Of a stretch of 64,000 nucleotides of DNA, positions 9,570 through 18,036 are shown piece after piece (positions within the stretch are counted from its first letter, which is position 1; the number at the start of each line of letters is the position of its first letter). This DNA is from Pantoea vagans (GTDB lineage Bacteria > Pseudomonadota > Gammaproteobacteria > Enterobacterales > Enterobacteriaceae). The notes under the pieces are model-generated. The model had not been told where the DNA came from. It worked only from the letters and a program-made list of their open reading frames with translations, and did not search any database. Location of the stretch: assembly GCF_004792415.1 (NCBI RefSeq), contig NZ_CP038853.1:310001-374000 (forward strand), written 5' to 3'. Position numbers and translations under genes: made by a program.

Positions 9570-10793
9570 ATGCCTGAACAGCCTGCAGCGGAACAGAATG
9601 CTCCATCCGGAAGCCTGAACATCTCGCTGCTGATCCTCTCTATCGTCGCCTACAACTTTGCCAGCTATCTCACCATTGGTCTGCCGCTGGCGGTCCTGCC
9701 TGGCTGGGTGCATGACCAACTGGGCTTCAGCGCATTCTGGGCGGGCGTGGTGATCAGCCTGCAATATGTGGCGACGCTGCTGAGCCGGCCACATGCCGGG
9801 CGCTATGCCGATCTCTGGGGACCAAAGAAAGTGGTGGTGACGGGCCTGGTAGGCTGTCTGATCAGCGGCTTGTGCATTCTGCTGGCGGCGCTGATCGCAT
9901 CCCCGCTGTGGAGCCTGATACTGCTCTGTGTGGGCCGGTTGATTCTGGGTGTGGGCCAGAGCTTTACCGGCACCGGCACTTCGTTGTGGGGGGTAGCGCG
10001 GGTCGGTTCACTGCACATTGGCCGCGTAATTTCCTGGAACGGCATCGTCACCTATGGCGCGATGGCGATAGGTGCGCCGCTGGGCGTGGTGATCTTCCGG
10101 GCCGGCGGGCTGCTGTGGCTATCGCTGGTGATTGTGGCCATCTGCGTGGTGGGCATCGTCTGCGCGGTCCCGCGTCCGGCGGTAAAAGCCAGCCGTGCCA
10201 GACCGCTGCCGTTTCGGGCGGTGCTGGGGAAAATCGCTGGCTTTGGCGCGATTCTGGCGATGGGGTCAGCGGGTTTCGGCGTGATTGCCACCTTTATCAC
10301 GCTGTTCTATCAGGATAAAGGCTGGGAGGGAGCCGCCTTTGCGCTTTCCCTGTTCAGCAGCGCTTTTGTCGGGGCGCGCCTGCTGTTCCCGAATGCGATT
10401 AACCGTCACGGTGGCCTGCGGGTCGCCAGCGTTTGTCTGGCGGTTGAGGCTGCCGGGCTCTTTCTGGTCGCCGCCGCAGGCGATCCGTGGATGGCAAAAG
10501 CGGGCGCGTTTCTGACCGGCGCCGGGTTTTCACTGGTGTTTCCGGCACTGGGCGTGGTGGCAGTAAAAGTGGTGCCGCAGCAGAATCAGGGCAGCGCCCT
10601 GGCGACCTATACCGCTTTTATGGATCTGTCGCTGGGAATAACCGGGCCACTGGCCGGATTCATCATGAACTATGCTGGTGTCTCCCGCGTCTACTTGCTC
10701 ACGGCGCTGCTGGTCTGCGTCGCTTTCTTCTGCACGCTGCGCCTGCAGCGGCGTCAGGCTTCAGAGCCCGTAAGCGGGGATTCGTCAGGATAA
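9570..10793 (+). CDS. yhhS: MFS transporter YhhS
   Basis: Twelve-helix major facilitator protein of the inner membrane, 407 residues from the ATG at 9570 (an upstream GTG at 9558 would add four residues and lacks a binding site). The stretches NFASYLTIGLPLAVLPG, SRPHAGRYADLWGPKK and FPALGVVAVKVVPQQNQG identify E. coli YhhS. The physiological substrate is not established. It is divergent from yhhT across 276 bp. In E. coli its next neighbour is dcrB; here the inositol cluster separates them. Confidence 0.93.
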   Translation: MPEQPAAEQNAPSGSLNISLLILSIVAYNFASYLTIGLPLAVLPGWVHDQLGFSAFWAGVVISLQYVATLLSRPHAGRYADLWGPKKVVVTGLVGCLISGLCILLAALIASPLWSLILLCVGRLILGVGQSFTGTGTSLWGVARVGSLHIGRVISWNGIVTYGAMAIGAPLGVVIFRAGGLLWLSLVIVAICVVGIVCAVPRPAVKASRARPLPFRAVLGKIAGFGAILAMGSAGFGVIATFITLFYQDKGWEGAAFALSLFSSAFVGARLLFPNAINRHGGLRVASVCLAVEAAGLFLVAAAGDPWMAKAGAFLTGAGFSLVFPALGVVAVKVVPQQNQGSALATYTAFMDLSLGITGPLAGFIMNYAGVSRVYLLTALLVCVAFFCTLRLQRRQASEPVSGDSSG

Positions 10794-10817
10794 AAAAATG
10801 GCCCAGCAGCGGGCCAT
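10792..10817 (-). terminator. Terminator of the IolI-like gene
   Basis: ATGGCCC/GGGCCAT stem (10798-10804, 10811-10817) with a six-base loop; on the minus strand it runs into seven T residues. It abuts the yhhS stop, so it serves the minus-strand transcript and perhaps also marks the end of yhhS. Confidence 0.75.
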
Positions 10818-10868
10818 AACGTCTTTTCAGACACAGATAAACCAATAAATTTCGGGCGCGAACAGGTT

Positions 10869-11684
10869 TCAGGCCTGCAGCAGTTCAATACTGTGGCGGA
10901 TCTGGCGTTCAATCTCCGCCGGTGTCCAGCTGTTGAGCTGACCGGAGAACGGCTCAAAAGCGTAGACGCCCTTGTAGCCGAGCATCTCCAGCCGTTTAAC
11001 CTGCACCACGCTCTTCAGCACATCGTTGTCACTCAGCATGATGCGTTCGTCATCGGTCAGTTCGGCAGTCGGGCGCCGATCTTCCACACCCGAAAGATGC
11101 ACCAGCCCAATCTGGTCAATATCGATACCCGCCGGAAATTCCTGTTCAGCCTGTTCATAGAGATGATGGTGAAAGGTATCCAGCAGCAGCCTGAAGGGCA
11201 CATCCGCCGCGGCGATCAACTGCTGCGCCTGTACGATCGAACGCAGTGAGCTGACCGGAAACCCCAGCGGTTCCACCAGCCCCTGAATGCCATAGTGTGC
11301 AAAGCGCGGCGCCAGCTGCTGCATTGCCGCCTGCGTCTGCTGAGGCGACACGGTAATCCCCTCATTTAGCGGACACATCACCAGTGCCTTTGCGCCGATC
11401 TGTTGTGCTGTCTGTAACAGCGACTCGGCCCGCGTCAGCAGCGCGTCATCGATCCGGTTAAAGGGATAGAGCGCATTAATCGTGACGATATCGATGTGAT
11501 ATTTATCCGCCAGGGCGCGCAGCTGATCGGTGCTGAGGTCATCGGTGACGCTGCCGCCCGGCATGTCATTACGCAGTTCGACCTTGCTTAGCCCCAGACG
11601 CTGAACCAGCTGAAAGAAGGCCTCCAGCGAGAGCCGGGGCGCAATTTTGCGGTTGATACAGAAACGGGTGGGATCGATGGCCAT
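10869..11684 (-). CDS. IolI-like inosose isomerase / sugar-phosphate isomerase-epimerase family protein
   Basis: A 271-residue TIM barrel of the xylose-isomerase-like (AP endonuclease 2) superfamily. Candidate metal ligands occur in family order: E in GLVEPLGF, D and H in LLLDTFHHH, H in LVHLSGVED, E in YAFEPFSG. Similarity to Bacillus IolI and its place at the edge of the inositol cluster suggest it interconverts keto-inositols, feeding D-chiro-inositol or other isomers into the pathway. It is divergent from iolA with a 420-bp shared control region. CGGAG precedes the ATG by seven bases. IolH-type or hydroxypyruvate-isomerase-like functions are alternatives. Confidence 0.7.
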   Translation of the reverse strand: MAIDPTRFCINRKIAPRLSLEAFFQLVQRLGLSKVELRNDMPGGSVTDDLSTDQLRALADKYHIDIVTINALYPFNRIDDALLTRAESLLQTAQQIGAKALVMCPLNEGITVSPQQTQAAMQQLAPRFAHYGIQGLVEPLGFPVSSLRSIVQAQQLIAAADVPFRLLLDTFHHHLYEQAEQEFPAGIDIDQIGLVHLSGVEDRRPTAELTDDERIMLSDNDVLKSVVQVKRLEMLGYKGVYAFEPFSGQLNSWTPAEIERQIRHSIELLQA

Positions 11685-11729
11685 GCGCTGACTCCGGGAC
11701 AGGAGAAGGATGGGCTAAAGAAAACATTT

Positions 11730-11789
11730 ATTTCATTAATAGTGAATTATGAAATGCAGATTATTAGATCGGTCTCGCATTAATTTCAT
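11730..11789. promoter_or_regulatory. ATTTCAT/ATGAAAT sites in the iolI-like/iolA control region
   Basis: ATTTCAT at 11730-11736 and ATGAAAT at 11749-11755 form an inverted pair with 12 bases between; a further ATTTCAT lies at 11783-11789. The same heptamers recur in front of the RpiR gene, iolC and iolD. A pathway-specific regulator, most simply the RpiR-type protein of the cluster, is inferred to bind here. The rest of the 420-bp gap (11685-12104) shows no gene. Confidence 0.5.
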
Positions 11790-12104
11790 ATTCCGTTTCA
11801 GTCCGATGCATAAACGCTGGATCAACTTCGCAGGAATACCCGCTCTATCCGCCTCTGCTATTTGCCTGTCAGGCTAAGGCTGAGCGCTGGTAAACGCCTC
11901 CCGCCATCGGAACATCGTCATTGGCTTGAGGGCGGCAAAAATGCGATCCGTGCCGCTAAAAGCAAATTTTCCAAAAAGAACTATTTGAAAAATTTATTCC
12001 ACTGTAATAGCTTCATAGCACGCTTTCAGGTTTGCCTGGTCAGGCAGTGTGGCAGGCCACAGGGCCCGTCTGCAGGGAACTTAACCATCTTAAGAGGCAA
12101 CATC

Positions 12105-13610
12105 ATGACAATCATAGGTAACTTTATTGGCGGTAAAACGACTTTCAGCGCCAGCAACGAAACCATTCCTGTTTACGATCCGGCAACCGGCAAAGTGGTA
12201 CGTGAACTGACGCAAAGTACCGCTGATGAAGTGGCCCAGGCGATTGGTGTCGCGCATGACGCATTTGCTGCCTGGTCAAAAACCTCGCCGCTGCGTCGCG
12301 CCCGCGTTCTGTTTAACTTTAAAGCCCTGATGGAGCAGCATCGTGAAGAGATGGCGGCGCTGATTGTCTCTGAGCATGGCAAAGTCTGGTCTGATGCGTT
12401 AGGTGAACTGACGCGCGGCATTGAAGTGATTGAGTTTGCCTGCGGAATCCCCCATCTGCTTAAAGGTGAATATTCCCCGAACGTCGGCGGCGGCGTTGAC
12501 AGCTTTTCGCTGATGCAGCCGGTGGGTGTTGTAGCGGGTATTACGCCGTTTAACTTCCCCGCGATGGTGCCGCTGTGGATGTTCCCGATCGCGCTGGCCT
12601 GCGGTAATACCTTTGTTCTGAAGCCCCCGGCGCTGGATCCCTCTGCGGCCGTGCGTATGGCTGAGCTGCTGACCGAAGCGGGCCTGCCGGATGGCGTATT
12701 CAACGTCGTACACAGCTCTAACGAAGATGCTGAACAGCTCTATAAAGATCCGCGCATCGCTGCGGTGAGCTTCGTCGGCTCGTCCGGCGTGGCTGAGCAT
12801 ATCTATAAAACCGCCAGCGCCCACGGTAAGCGGGTGCAGGCATTTGGCGCGGCGAAAAACCACGCTATCGTTATGCCGGATGCCGATCTGGATGCCACCG
12901 TTAACGCGATTATGGGCGGTGCGTTTGGCTCGGCCGGTGAACGCTGCATGGCGCTGCCGGTTGTGGTCGCGGTGGGCGATGACACTGCTGACAAGCTGAT
13001 TGCCCGTCTGACGCCACTGGTGAAAGCGCTGCGGATCGGTCCTGGGATCAATCAGGGTGCCGATGAAAATGAGATGGGACCGGTTGTCTCAGCCGCGCAC
13101 CAGAAGAAGGTGCTGGGTTATATCGATAAAGGTGAGCAGGAAGGCGCGAAGCTGGTGGTCGATGGCCGTAACGTGCAGGTTGCAGGTCACGCCGAAGGTT
13201 ACTACGTGGGCGGCACGCTGTTTGATAACGTCACCTCTGAGATGGTGATCTGGCGTGAAGAGATTTTCGGGCCGGTGCTGAGCATCATGCGCGTACCGGA
13301 CTACGACAGCGCGCTGCAGCTGGTCAACAGCCATGAATTTGGTAACGGCAGCGCAATTTTCACCAGCAACGGTCACACCGCGCGTGAGTTTGTGCAGAAC
13401 GTTGAAGCAGGCATGGTTGGGGTTAACGTGCCGGTTCCGGTGCCGATGGCATTCCACAGCTTCGGTGGCTGGAAGCGTTCCGTGTTTGGCGCGCTCAATG
13501 TTCACGGGCCGGATGGCGTGCGCTTCTATACCCGCATGAAAACCGCCACCGTGCGCTGGCCGTCCGGTCAGCAGACCGTGTCTGAATTCAGTATGCCAAC
13601 CTTAGGCTGA
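12105..13610 (+). CDS. iolA: CoA-acylating methylmalonate/malonate-semialdehyde dehydrogenase
   Basis: Last step of inositol breakdown: malonic semialdehyde plus CoA and NAD+ to acetyl-CoA and CO2 (also acts on methylmalonate semialdehyde, hence MmsA). The 501-residue ALDH-fold protein has the catalytic cysteine C281 in GSAGERCMALPVV and the NAD-binding stretch NFPAMVPLWMFPIALACGN. The frame is open back to 11862, but the ATG at 12105 has AGAGG eight bases upstream and gives the family N-terminus MTIIGNFIGGK. A terminator-like hairpin follows, then iolB. Confidence 0.94.
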   Translation: MTIIGNFIGGKTTFSASNETIPVYDPATGKVVRELTQSTADEVAQAIGVAHDAFAAWSKTSPLRRARVLFNFKALMEQHREEMAALIVSEHGKVWSDALGELTRGIEVIEFACGIPHLLKGEYSPNVGGGVDSFSLMQPVGVVAGITPFNFPAMVPLWMFPIALACGNTFVLKPPALDPSAAVRMAELLTEAGLPDGVFNVVHSSNEDAEQLYKDPRIAAVSFVGSSGVAEHIYKTASAHGKRVQAFGAAKNHAIVMPDADLDATVNAIMGGAFGSAGERCMALPVVVAVGDDTADKLIARLTPLVKALRIGPGINQGADENEMGPVVSAAHQKKVLGYIDKGEQEGAKLVVDGRNVQVAGHAEGYYVGGTLFDNVTSEMVIWREEIFGPVLSIMRVPDYDSALQLVNSHEFGNGSAIFTSNGHTAREFVQNVEAGMVGVNVPVPVPMAFHSFGGWKRSVFGALNVHGPDGVRFYTRMKTATVRWPSGQQTVSEFSMPTLG

Positions 13611-13630
13611 TCTATTTCAACGCTGATTGC

Positions 13631-13662
13631 GACCGGCAGGAGACTCTGCCGGTCGTTTTGTT
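13631..13662 (+). terminator. Terminator-like hairpin between iolA and iolB
   Basis: GACCGGCAG/CTGCCGGTC, nine perfect base pairs with a six-base loop, followed by GTTTTGTT. It probably attenuates rather than stops transcription, because iolB continues 60 bp further with no obvious promoter of its own. Confidence 0.65.
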
Positions 13663-13722
13663 CGCGGGCACCTCGCCCGTGAACCTACCGCAGCGTCAAT
13701 CGTGACAGAGAGGAGGATCAGG

Positions 13723-14541
13723 ATGTCTTTACTGTCGAAAGCACAGGCCCCTGACGCACAGGGTCGTATTCAGCATGTGACGCCTGAGCGCGCTGGCTGG
13801 CGTTACGTTGGCTTTGATGCTTATCTGCTGAAAAAAGGGGAAACCCTGCGCCTGACCAGCGGTGATAAAGAGCTGTGTCTGGTGCTGGTGGCCGGGCTGG
13901 CCTCGGTGAAAACCCGCCATGCTGAGTTTCCCGGAATCGGTAAGCGCATGTCGCCTTTCGAACGCGTGCCGCCGTATTCCGTGTATGTGCCGCATGACGA
14001 TGAAGTGGAAGTCTATGCTGACAGCGATCTTGAACTGGCCGTCTGTAACGCGCCCGGTCAGGGCAATCTGCCTGCAAGACTGATTGCGCCAGCCGATGTT
14101 GGCGTTGAGCATCGCGGTAAAGGGCGCAACCAGCGTCTGGTGCATAATATCCTGCCTGATACTGAACCCGCTGACAGTCTGCTGGTGGTGGAGGTTTATA
14201 CCAACGAAGGCGATACCAGCTCCTATCCCAGCCACAAGCATGATCAGGAGGAGAGTGAAAACGAAACCTACCTGGAAGAGACCTACTATCACCGTTTCGA
14301 TCCGGAACCTGGCTTTGCCATGCAGCGCGTTTACACCGACGATCGCTCACTGGATGCCTGTATGGCACCCTATAACCGCGACGTCGTGATGGTGCCGCGT
14401 GGCTATCATCCGGTGGCGACGCTGGCCGGCTACAACAATTACTACCTGAACGTGATGGCAGGGCCGGTACGGCTGTGGAAATTCAGCTGGGAGAAAGATC
14501 ATGCCTGGGTGAACAGCGACAGCTATCCACGATCAGAGTAA
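13723..14541 (+). CDS. iolB: 5-deoxy-glucuronate isomerase
   Basis: Isomerises 5-deoxy-D-glucuronate to 2-deoxy-5-keto-D-gluconate. It is a bicupin of 272 residues, the usual IolB size. The C-terminal cupin metal site is visible in SSYPSHKHDQ with the downstream glutamates (ENETYLEE) and the later histidine in VPRGYHPV. A perfect AGGAGG seven bases before the ATG at 13723 fixes the start, although the frame is open from 13627. It is second in the iolA-iolB unit and ends at a bidirectional terminator. Confidence 0.95.
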   Translation: MSLLSKAQAPDAQGRIQHVTPERAGWRYVGFDAYLLKKGETLRLTSGDKELCLVLVAGLASVKTRHAEFPGIGKRMSPFERVPPYSVYVPHDDEVEVYADSDLELAVCNAPGQGNLPARLIAPADVGVEHRGKGRNQRLVHNILPDTEPADSLLVVEVYTNEGDTSSYPSHKHDQEESENETYLEETYYHRFDPEPGFAMQRVYTDDRSLDACMAPYNRDVVMVPRGYHPVATLAGYNNYYLNVMAGPVRLWKFSWEKDHAWVNSDSYPRSE

Positions 14542-14586
14542 GGCTCAGCGGTTTTATCCGTGTGTGCATAGTGCGGAAAAAGCATC

Positions 14587-14617
14587 AAAAAGGGCAGCCG
14601 ATTGGGCTGCCCTTTTT
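14587..14617. terminator. Bidirectional terminator between iolB and the RpiR regulator
   Basis: GGGCAGCC/GGCTGCCC stem flanked by AAAAA on the left and TTTTT on the right, so it can end both the rightward iolB transcript and the leftward regulator transcript. Confidence 0.85.
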
Positions 14618-14634
14618 ACTGTGCGAAACGCAGG

Positions 14635-15483
14635 TTACTGAGCGGAGCTATCGGCGTTGTTCAGCGCCAGTGACACCGCCAGCGTCTGTGCCAGGCAGAG
14701 TGAGGCGACCTGCGAACGGAAGCCATCGACCTGCGCTTCACGCACCACGAAGCAGACATCGCTGAAGGCAGCCAGCGGGCTGACCTGGCTGTCGGTAATG
14801 GCGATCTGATGCGCGCCACGCTTGGCCCCCATTTCGACGACCTCGACCGCTTCACGCGCATAGGGCGAGTAGCTGATCGCAATCACCACATCTTTCGGAT
14901 TTACCAGGCTGAGCTGCTCGGTAAACATCCCGCCCAGACCATCAATCAGAAACGCACGACGCTCCAGATGACGCAGCGCGTAGACCAGATAGGAGGCGAC
15001 GCTGAATGAGCGACGCAGGCCAATTACATAGATGTTCTCAGCCTCATTCAGCAGTTTTACTGCTTTGTTCAGCTGCTCAGGATTCACCTGCATCGCCAGC
15101 TGCTGCAGCGCCTGGCTGTTCACCATGGTAAAGACGTTGAGGATCTCCGCCGGACTCTCAGGCGCACTGGCGCTGTCGTCCGTTGAGGTCTGACGAAACA
15201 GACGCGCGCGCTCGGTATAGTTGACCGTCTCTTCCATCAGGTGCTGACGAAAAACCTGTTTCATTTCGTTGAAGCCGCTGAAGCCAAACGCATTCGCAAA
15301 ACGGATCAGCGTCGATGGCGGTACATCGGCCTGCTGAGCAATCGAGGCGACGGTATCGAAAGCAATACTGTTACTGTTATCAAGGATGTAGCGTGCAACC
15401 TGTTTAAGACGCTTGCTCAGCGTTTCGTAGCGGCGACGAATATCGTCCTGCAAGAGAGAAAGTTGGGTGGGATTATTGTTCAT
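14635..15483 (-). CDS. RpiR family transcriptional regulator (probable inositol regulator)
   Basis: Two-domain regulator: an N-terminal RpiR helix-turn-helix (about residues 1-80, with TVASIAQQADVPPSTLIRFANAFG cut here to IAQQADVPPSTLIRFANAFG) and a C-terminal SIS sugar-phosphate-binding domain (NIYVIGLRRSFSVASYLVYAL, then VVIAISYSPYAREAVEV). Position inside the cluster makes it the likely repressor of the iol genes, sensing a phosphorylated intermediate such as the IolC product (inference by analogy with RpiR-type IolR proteins). The frame opens at 15501; the ATG at 15483 (282 residues) has AGAAG close upstream and is marginally preferred. A perfect ATTTCAT-N6-ATGAAAT palindrome about 100 bp upstream suggests autoregulation. 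Confidence 0.87.
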   Translation of the reverse strand: MNNNPTQLSLLQDDIRRRYETLSKRLKQVARYILDNSNSIAFDTVASIAQQADVPPSTLIRFANAFGFSGFNEMKQVFRQHLMEETVNYTERARLFRQTSTDDSASAPESPAEILNVFTMVNSQALQQLAMQVNPEQLNKAVKLLNEAENIYVIGLRRSFSVASYLVYALRHLERRAFLIDGLGGMFTEQLSLVNPKDVVIAISYSPYAREAVEVVEMGAKRGAHQIAITDSQVSPLAAFSDVCFVVREAQVDGFRSQVASLCLAQTLAVSLALNNADSSAQ

Positions 15484-15548
15484 CACTTCTGCCCGTATCA
15501 TTAGAATAATGGCTGCATAATGAGCGCTATAGTATCAGATGGATGGAA

Positions 15549-15600
15549 AATTTCATTTGTTTGCGTCAACGAAGCGGTTTATTTCATGGCTTTATGAAAT
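15549..15600. promoter_or_regulatory. Putative operators upstream of the RpiR gene
   Basis: ATTTCAT (15581-15587) and ATGAAAT (15594-15600) form a perfect inverted repeat with a six-base spacer, and an AATTTCAT lies at 15549-15556 within the near-palindrome ATGGAAAATTTCAT. The geometry fits a dimeric helix-turn-helix regulator. Assignment to the RpiR protein is inference. Confidence 0.55.
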
Positions 15601-15777
15601 GGTTCACAGATTGGCTTTAGCACCCGAGGCGCGCCTCTGCACAGGTCATAACAGGATGAAAACCGACGTGGAAAGTCAGTGAGGGGAAGAGGGATGCGAG
15701 TAAAAGCGCCATCCTGGCTGGGATGGCGGCAGAATGCTGAAAAATCGGGTCTGACAGCAACGCATTAGCCAAATGAG

Positions 15778-15962
15778 CAGGGAACACGGTCAGAGGAGGA
15801 AAGCGTCCCGCGTCAGGGACAAAAACGCCGGGAGCGTTTTTGAACAACGCAAAGCGTTGGCCCGGCTACGGGCGCACCTCAGGGATGAGGTGCGTAATTG
15901 CGCGGGCCGAGCATGCCATGGATGGCGGCTTTTGCGTCTTTCCGATCTGACCGTGTTCCCTG
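15778..15962. repeat. 185-bp palindromic intergenic repeat, long copy
   Basis: The outer ends are perfect 17-bp inverted repeats (CAGGGAACACGGTCAGA at 15778-15794, its complement at 15946-15962). Internally there are further hairpins, including AACGCAAAGCGTT and GCACCTCAGGGATGAGGTGC. The right 60 bp and the left end recur, inverted, at 46894-47000. It lies between the RpiR gene and the iolC stop, 40 bp beyond the latter. No open frame of interest is inside. It is a non-autonomous palindromic repeat (MITE- or BIME-like) of a family I cannot name. The remainder of the 521-bp gap holds the regulator's operators. Confidence 0.85.
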
Positions 15963-16004
15963 TGACTGCACGGTCTAAGAGCGGCTTTTTGGCAGAGCAG
16001 CAAA

Positions 16005-17918
16005 TCACGCGCGGGCAGCGCGCCAGTACGCAATCAGCCGCAGATAGTTGCCTTTTACGGTCTCAATCAGTGCCTGATCGTCCAGTTCACCCTGCAACCA
16101 TTGACGCGAAGGCTGACCAAAGATGGTGCGACCCACCGCAAAACCTTTTACCCATGGCGCGTTGGCCGCCGCAGCGAAGCCCGCTTTAAGCTTCTCTTCG
16201 GGTGCATCCAGACCCAGCAACAGAATGCCGCGACAGTGAGGATCCTGCTCCTCAATCAGACGACTGATCGCCTGCCAGCTCTCTGCGGATAGCGGAGGCA
16301 GTTTCCACCAGTCCGGCTGTATACCCAGACTGTAGAAATGGCTCAGCATATCAAGGTAATAGGCTTCATTCTTATCCGGGTTGCTCTCGGGAAGAATCAC
16401 TTCCAGCAGCAGCTCATGGCCACTTTTGTTACAGCCTTTCCAGACGTCGAGCACCAGATCATCCTGCTCTTTACGCAGTTCGGCACTGTCATGCGGATGA
16501 TAGAAGACCAGACATTTCACGACATGCTCGGCCGGCCAGTCGATCAGCTGCGAGCCGATGTTGCCATGCTCCAGACGCAGTGGACGTGAGCTGGGCAGCT
16601 CGATCGGGCGGCCAATCCACCACTTCTTACCTGTGATGGCATTCAGGGCTTTCTGACCATACGTGGTATCCGCCAGAATGCCGCTTTTGTTCTCTAATCC
16701 CGCCTCACTGGCCGCCTGCTGAGCGGCTTCCAGCAGCAGCAGTTTCAGCTGTGGAATACGGCTCTCATCAACACCCGCTTCCTGCGCCATATCCGCCAGC
16801 TGTTTGCGATGGTCAAAAGCGAACACGTTCAGCTCCGGCCATTGCTGCTTACGGGTGGTCACACGGTGCAGATGGTTCAGACGACTGTCGAGATCGGGAC
16901 GTTTCACCTCTGTGTCGCGGCTCAGAAAATCATCCAGCTCCGCTTTGGTTGGCATGGCAGGGGCACAGCCGTGGCGTGACACCACCAGCGCGCCACAGGC
17001 GTTGGCATAACGGCACGCCTGCTCCCAGCCTTCATCATTCAGCCAGCCGCGCAGCAGGCCAGACATAAAGGCATCGCCTGCACCCAGCACGTTGAGCACG
17101 TCGACGCGCACGCCGGTGTGCAGCTGAGTCTGTTCCCAGCTATCCGGAATTTCACCTTCAAACACCACACAACCCAGCGGACCGCGTTTGCAGACCAGCG
17201 TCGCCTGGCTCGCCTGACGCACGTTCTTCAGCGCAGTCAGGGTATCAGTGCTGCCTCCGGCAATATGAAACTCCTCTTCGGTGCCGACGATCAAATCGAA
17301 ATAGTGCACCACTTCCTGCAACTGCTGAGTGACCTGAGACGACTCAATGAAACGTGTTTCACCGTCACCCAGAGAGGTCAGTCCCCATAACACCGGGCGG
17401 TAATCGATATCCAGCGCCGTGCGCAGGCCATTGCGGCGGGCGATATCCAGCGCTTTCAGCACCGCTTCACGGGTCTGCGGATGAGATAAGTGCGTGCCGG
17501 TGACCGCCACCGCGCGGGACGAAGTAATAAAGGCTTCGTCGATATCGTCCGGTACCAGACCCATATCAGCGCAGTTATCACGGTAGAAAATCAGCGGAAA
17601 AGTCTCTTCATCTTTAATCCCCAGAATCACCATGCCGGTCAGGCGTTTTGCATCGGTGATCAGGGCATCGGTGTTACAGCCCACGCGCTGCAATTCCTCA
17701 CGCAGAAAGCGACCATTGTGCTCATCTCCCACCCGCGCCAGCATCGCCGATTTCAGCCCCTGAATCGCGGTGCCATAAGCGACGTTGCCCGATGATCCGC
17801 CCAGATATTTAGCAAAGGAGGTGACATCTTCCAGCCGTGCCCCAATCTGCTGGCCATAAAAATCAACGGCGATGCGCCCGATACAAATCACATCAAGCGG
17901 CTTCTGTTGTGTACTCAT
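16005..17918 (-). CDS. iolC: Bifunctional 5-dehydro-2-deoxygluconokinase / 5-dehydro-2-deoxyphosphogluconate aldolase (IolC with DUF2090 domain)
   Basis: Two consecutive inositol steps in one chain of 637 residues. Residues ~1-325 are a PfkB-type kinase (GGSSGNVAYG sugar-binding motif; VLGAGDAFMSGLL with the catalytic Asp) that phosphorylates 2-deoxy-5-keto-gluconate. Residues ~335-637 are a DUF2090 TIM barrel (FAFDHRKQL, CLVFYHPHD, GFAVGRTIFG) expected to cleave the product to dihydroxyacetone phosphate and malonic semialdehyde, replacing a separate IolJ. The frame extends to 18191; the ATG at 17918 gives MSTQQKPLDVICIGRIAVDF and is preceded by AAGGAAA. Monocistronic, divergent from iolD. 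Confidence 0.93.
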   Translation of the reverse strand: MSTQQKPLDVICIGRIAVDFYGQQIGARLEDVTSFAKYLGGSSGNVAYGTAIQGLKSAMLARVGDEHNGRFLREELQRVGCNTDALITDAKRLTGMVILGIKDEETFPLIFYRDNCADMGLVPDDIDEAFITSSRAVAVTGTHLSHPQTREAVLKALDIARRNGLRTALDIDYRPVLWGLTSLGDGETRFIESSQVTQQLQEVVHYFDLIVGTEEEFHIAGGSTDTLTALKNVRQASQATLVCKRGPLGCVVFEGEIPDSWEQTQLHTGVRVDVLNVLGAGDAFMSGLLRGWLNDEGWEQACRYANACGALVVSRHGCAPAMPTKAELDDFLSRDTEVKRPDLDSRLNHLHRVTTRKQQWPELNVFAFDHRKQLADMAQEAGVDESRIPQLKLLLLEAAQQAASEAGLENKSGILADTTYGQKALNAITGKKWWIGRPIELPSSRPLRLEHGNIGSQLIDWPAEHVVKCLVFYHPHDSAELRKEQDDLVLDVWKGCNKSGHELLLEVILPESNPDKNEAYYLDMLSHFYSLGIQPDWWKLPPLSAESWQAISRLIEEQDPHCRGILLLGLDAPEEKLKAGFAAAANAPWVKGFAVGRTIFGQPSRQWLQGELDDQALIETVKGNYLRLIAYWRAARA

Positions 17919-18036
17919 ACCTGTGGTTTCCTTCTGTGATTCGCAGAGCTGGCGGGCGAAAAGACCGATCCAGGCAGGCTCTGCTTCCGGGTCTGTGGGT
18001 ATCTGACTGGCTATGAGGGAAGTATGAGGAATAAAA

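Noticed and set aside
9570..10793. yhhS as the missing inositol transporter
   Set aside because: It is an MFS gene next to the iol cluster, but sequence and yhhT-yhhS order identify the conserved backbone gene rather than an IolT-type symporter.
15778..15962. CRISPR array or ERIC element
   Set aside because: There is no spacer-repeat periodicity, and the ends do not fit the ERIC consensus as I know it; it is a single palindromic unit.
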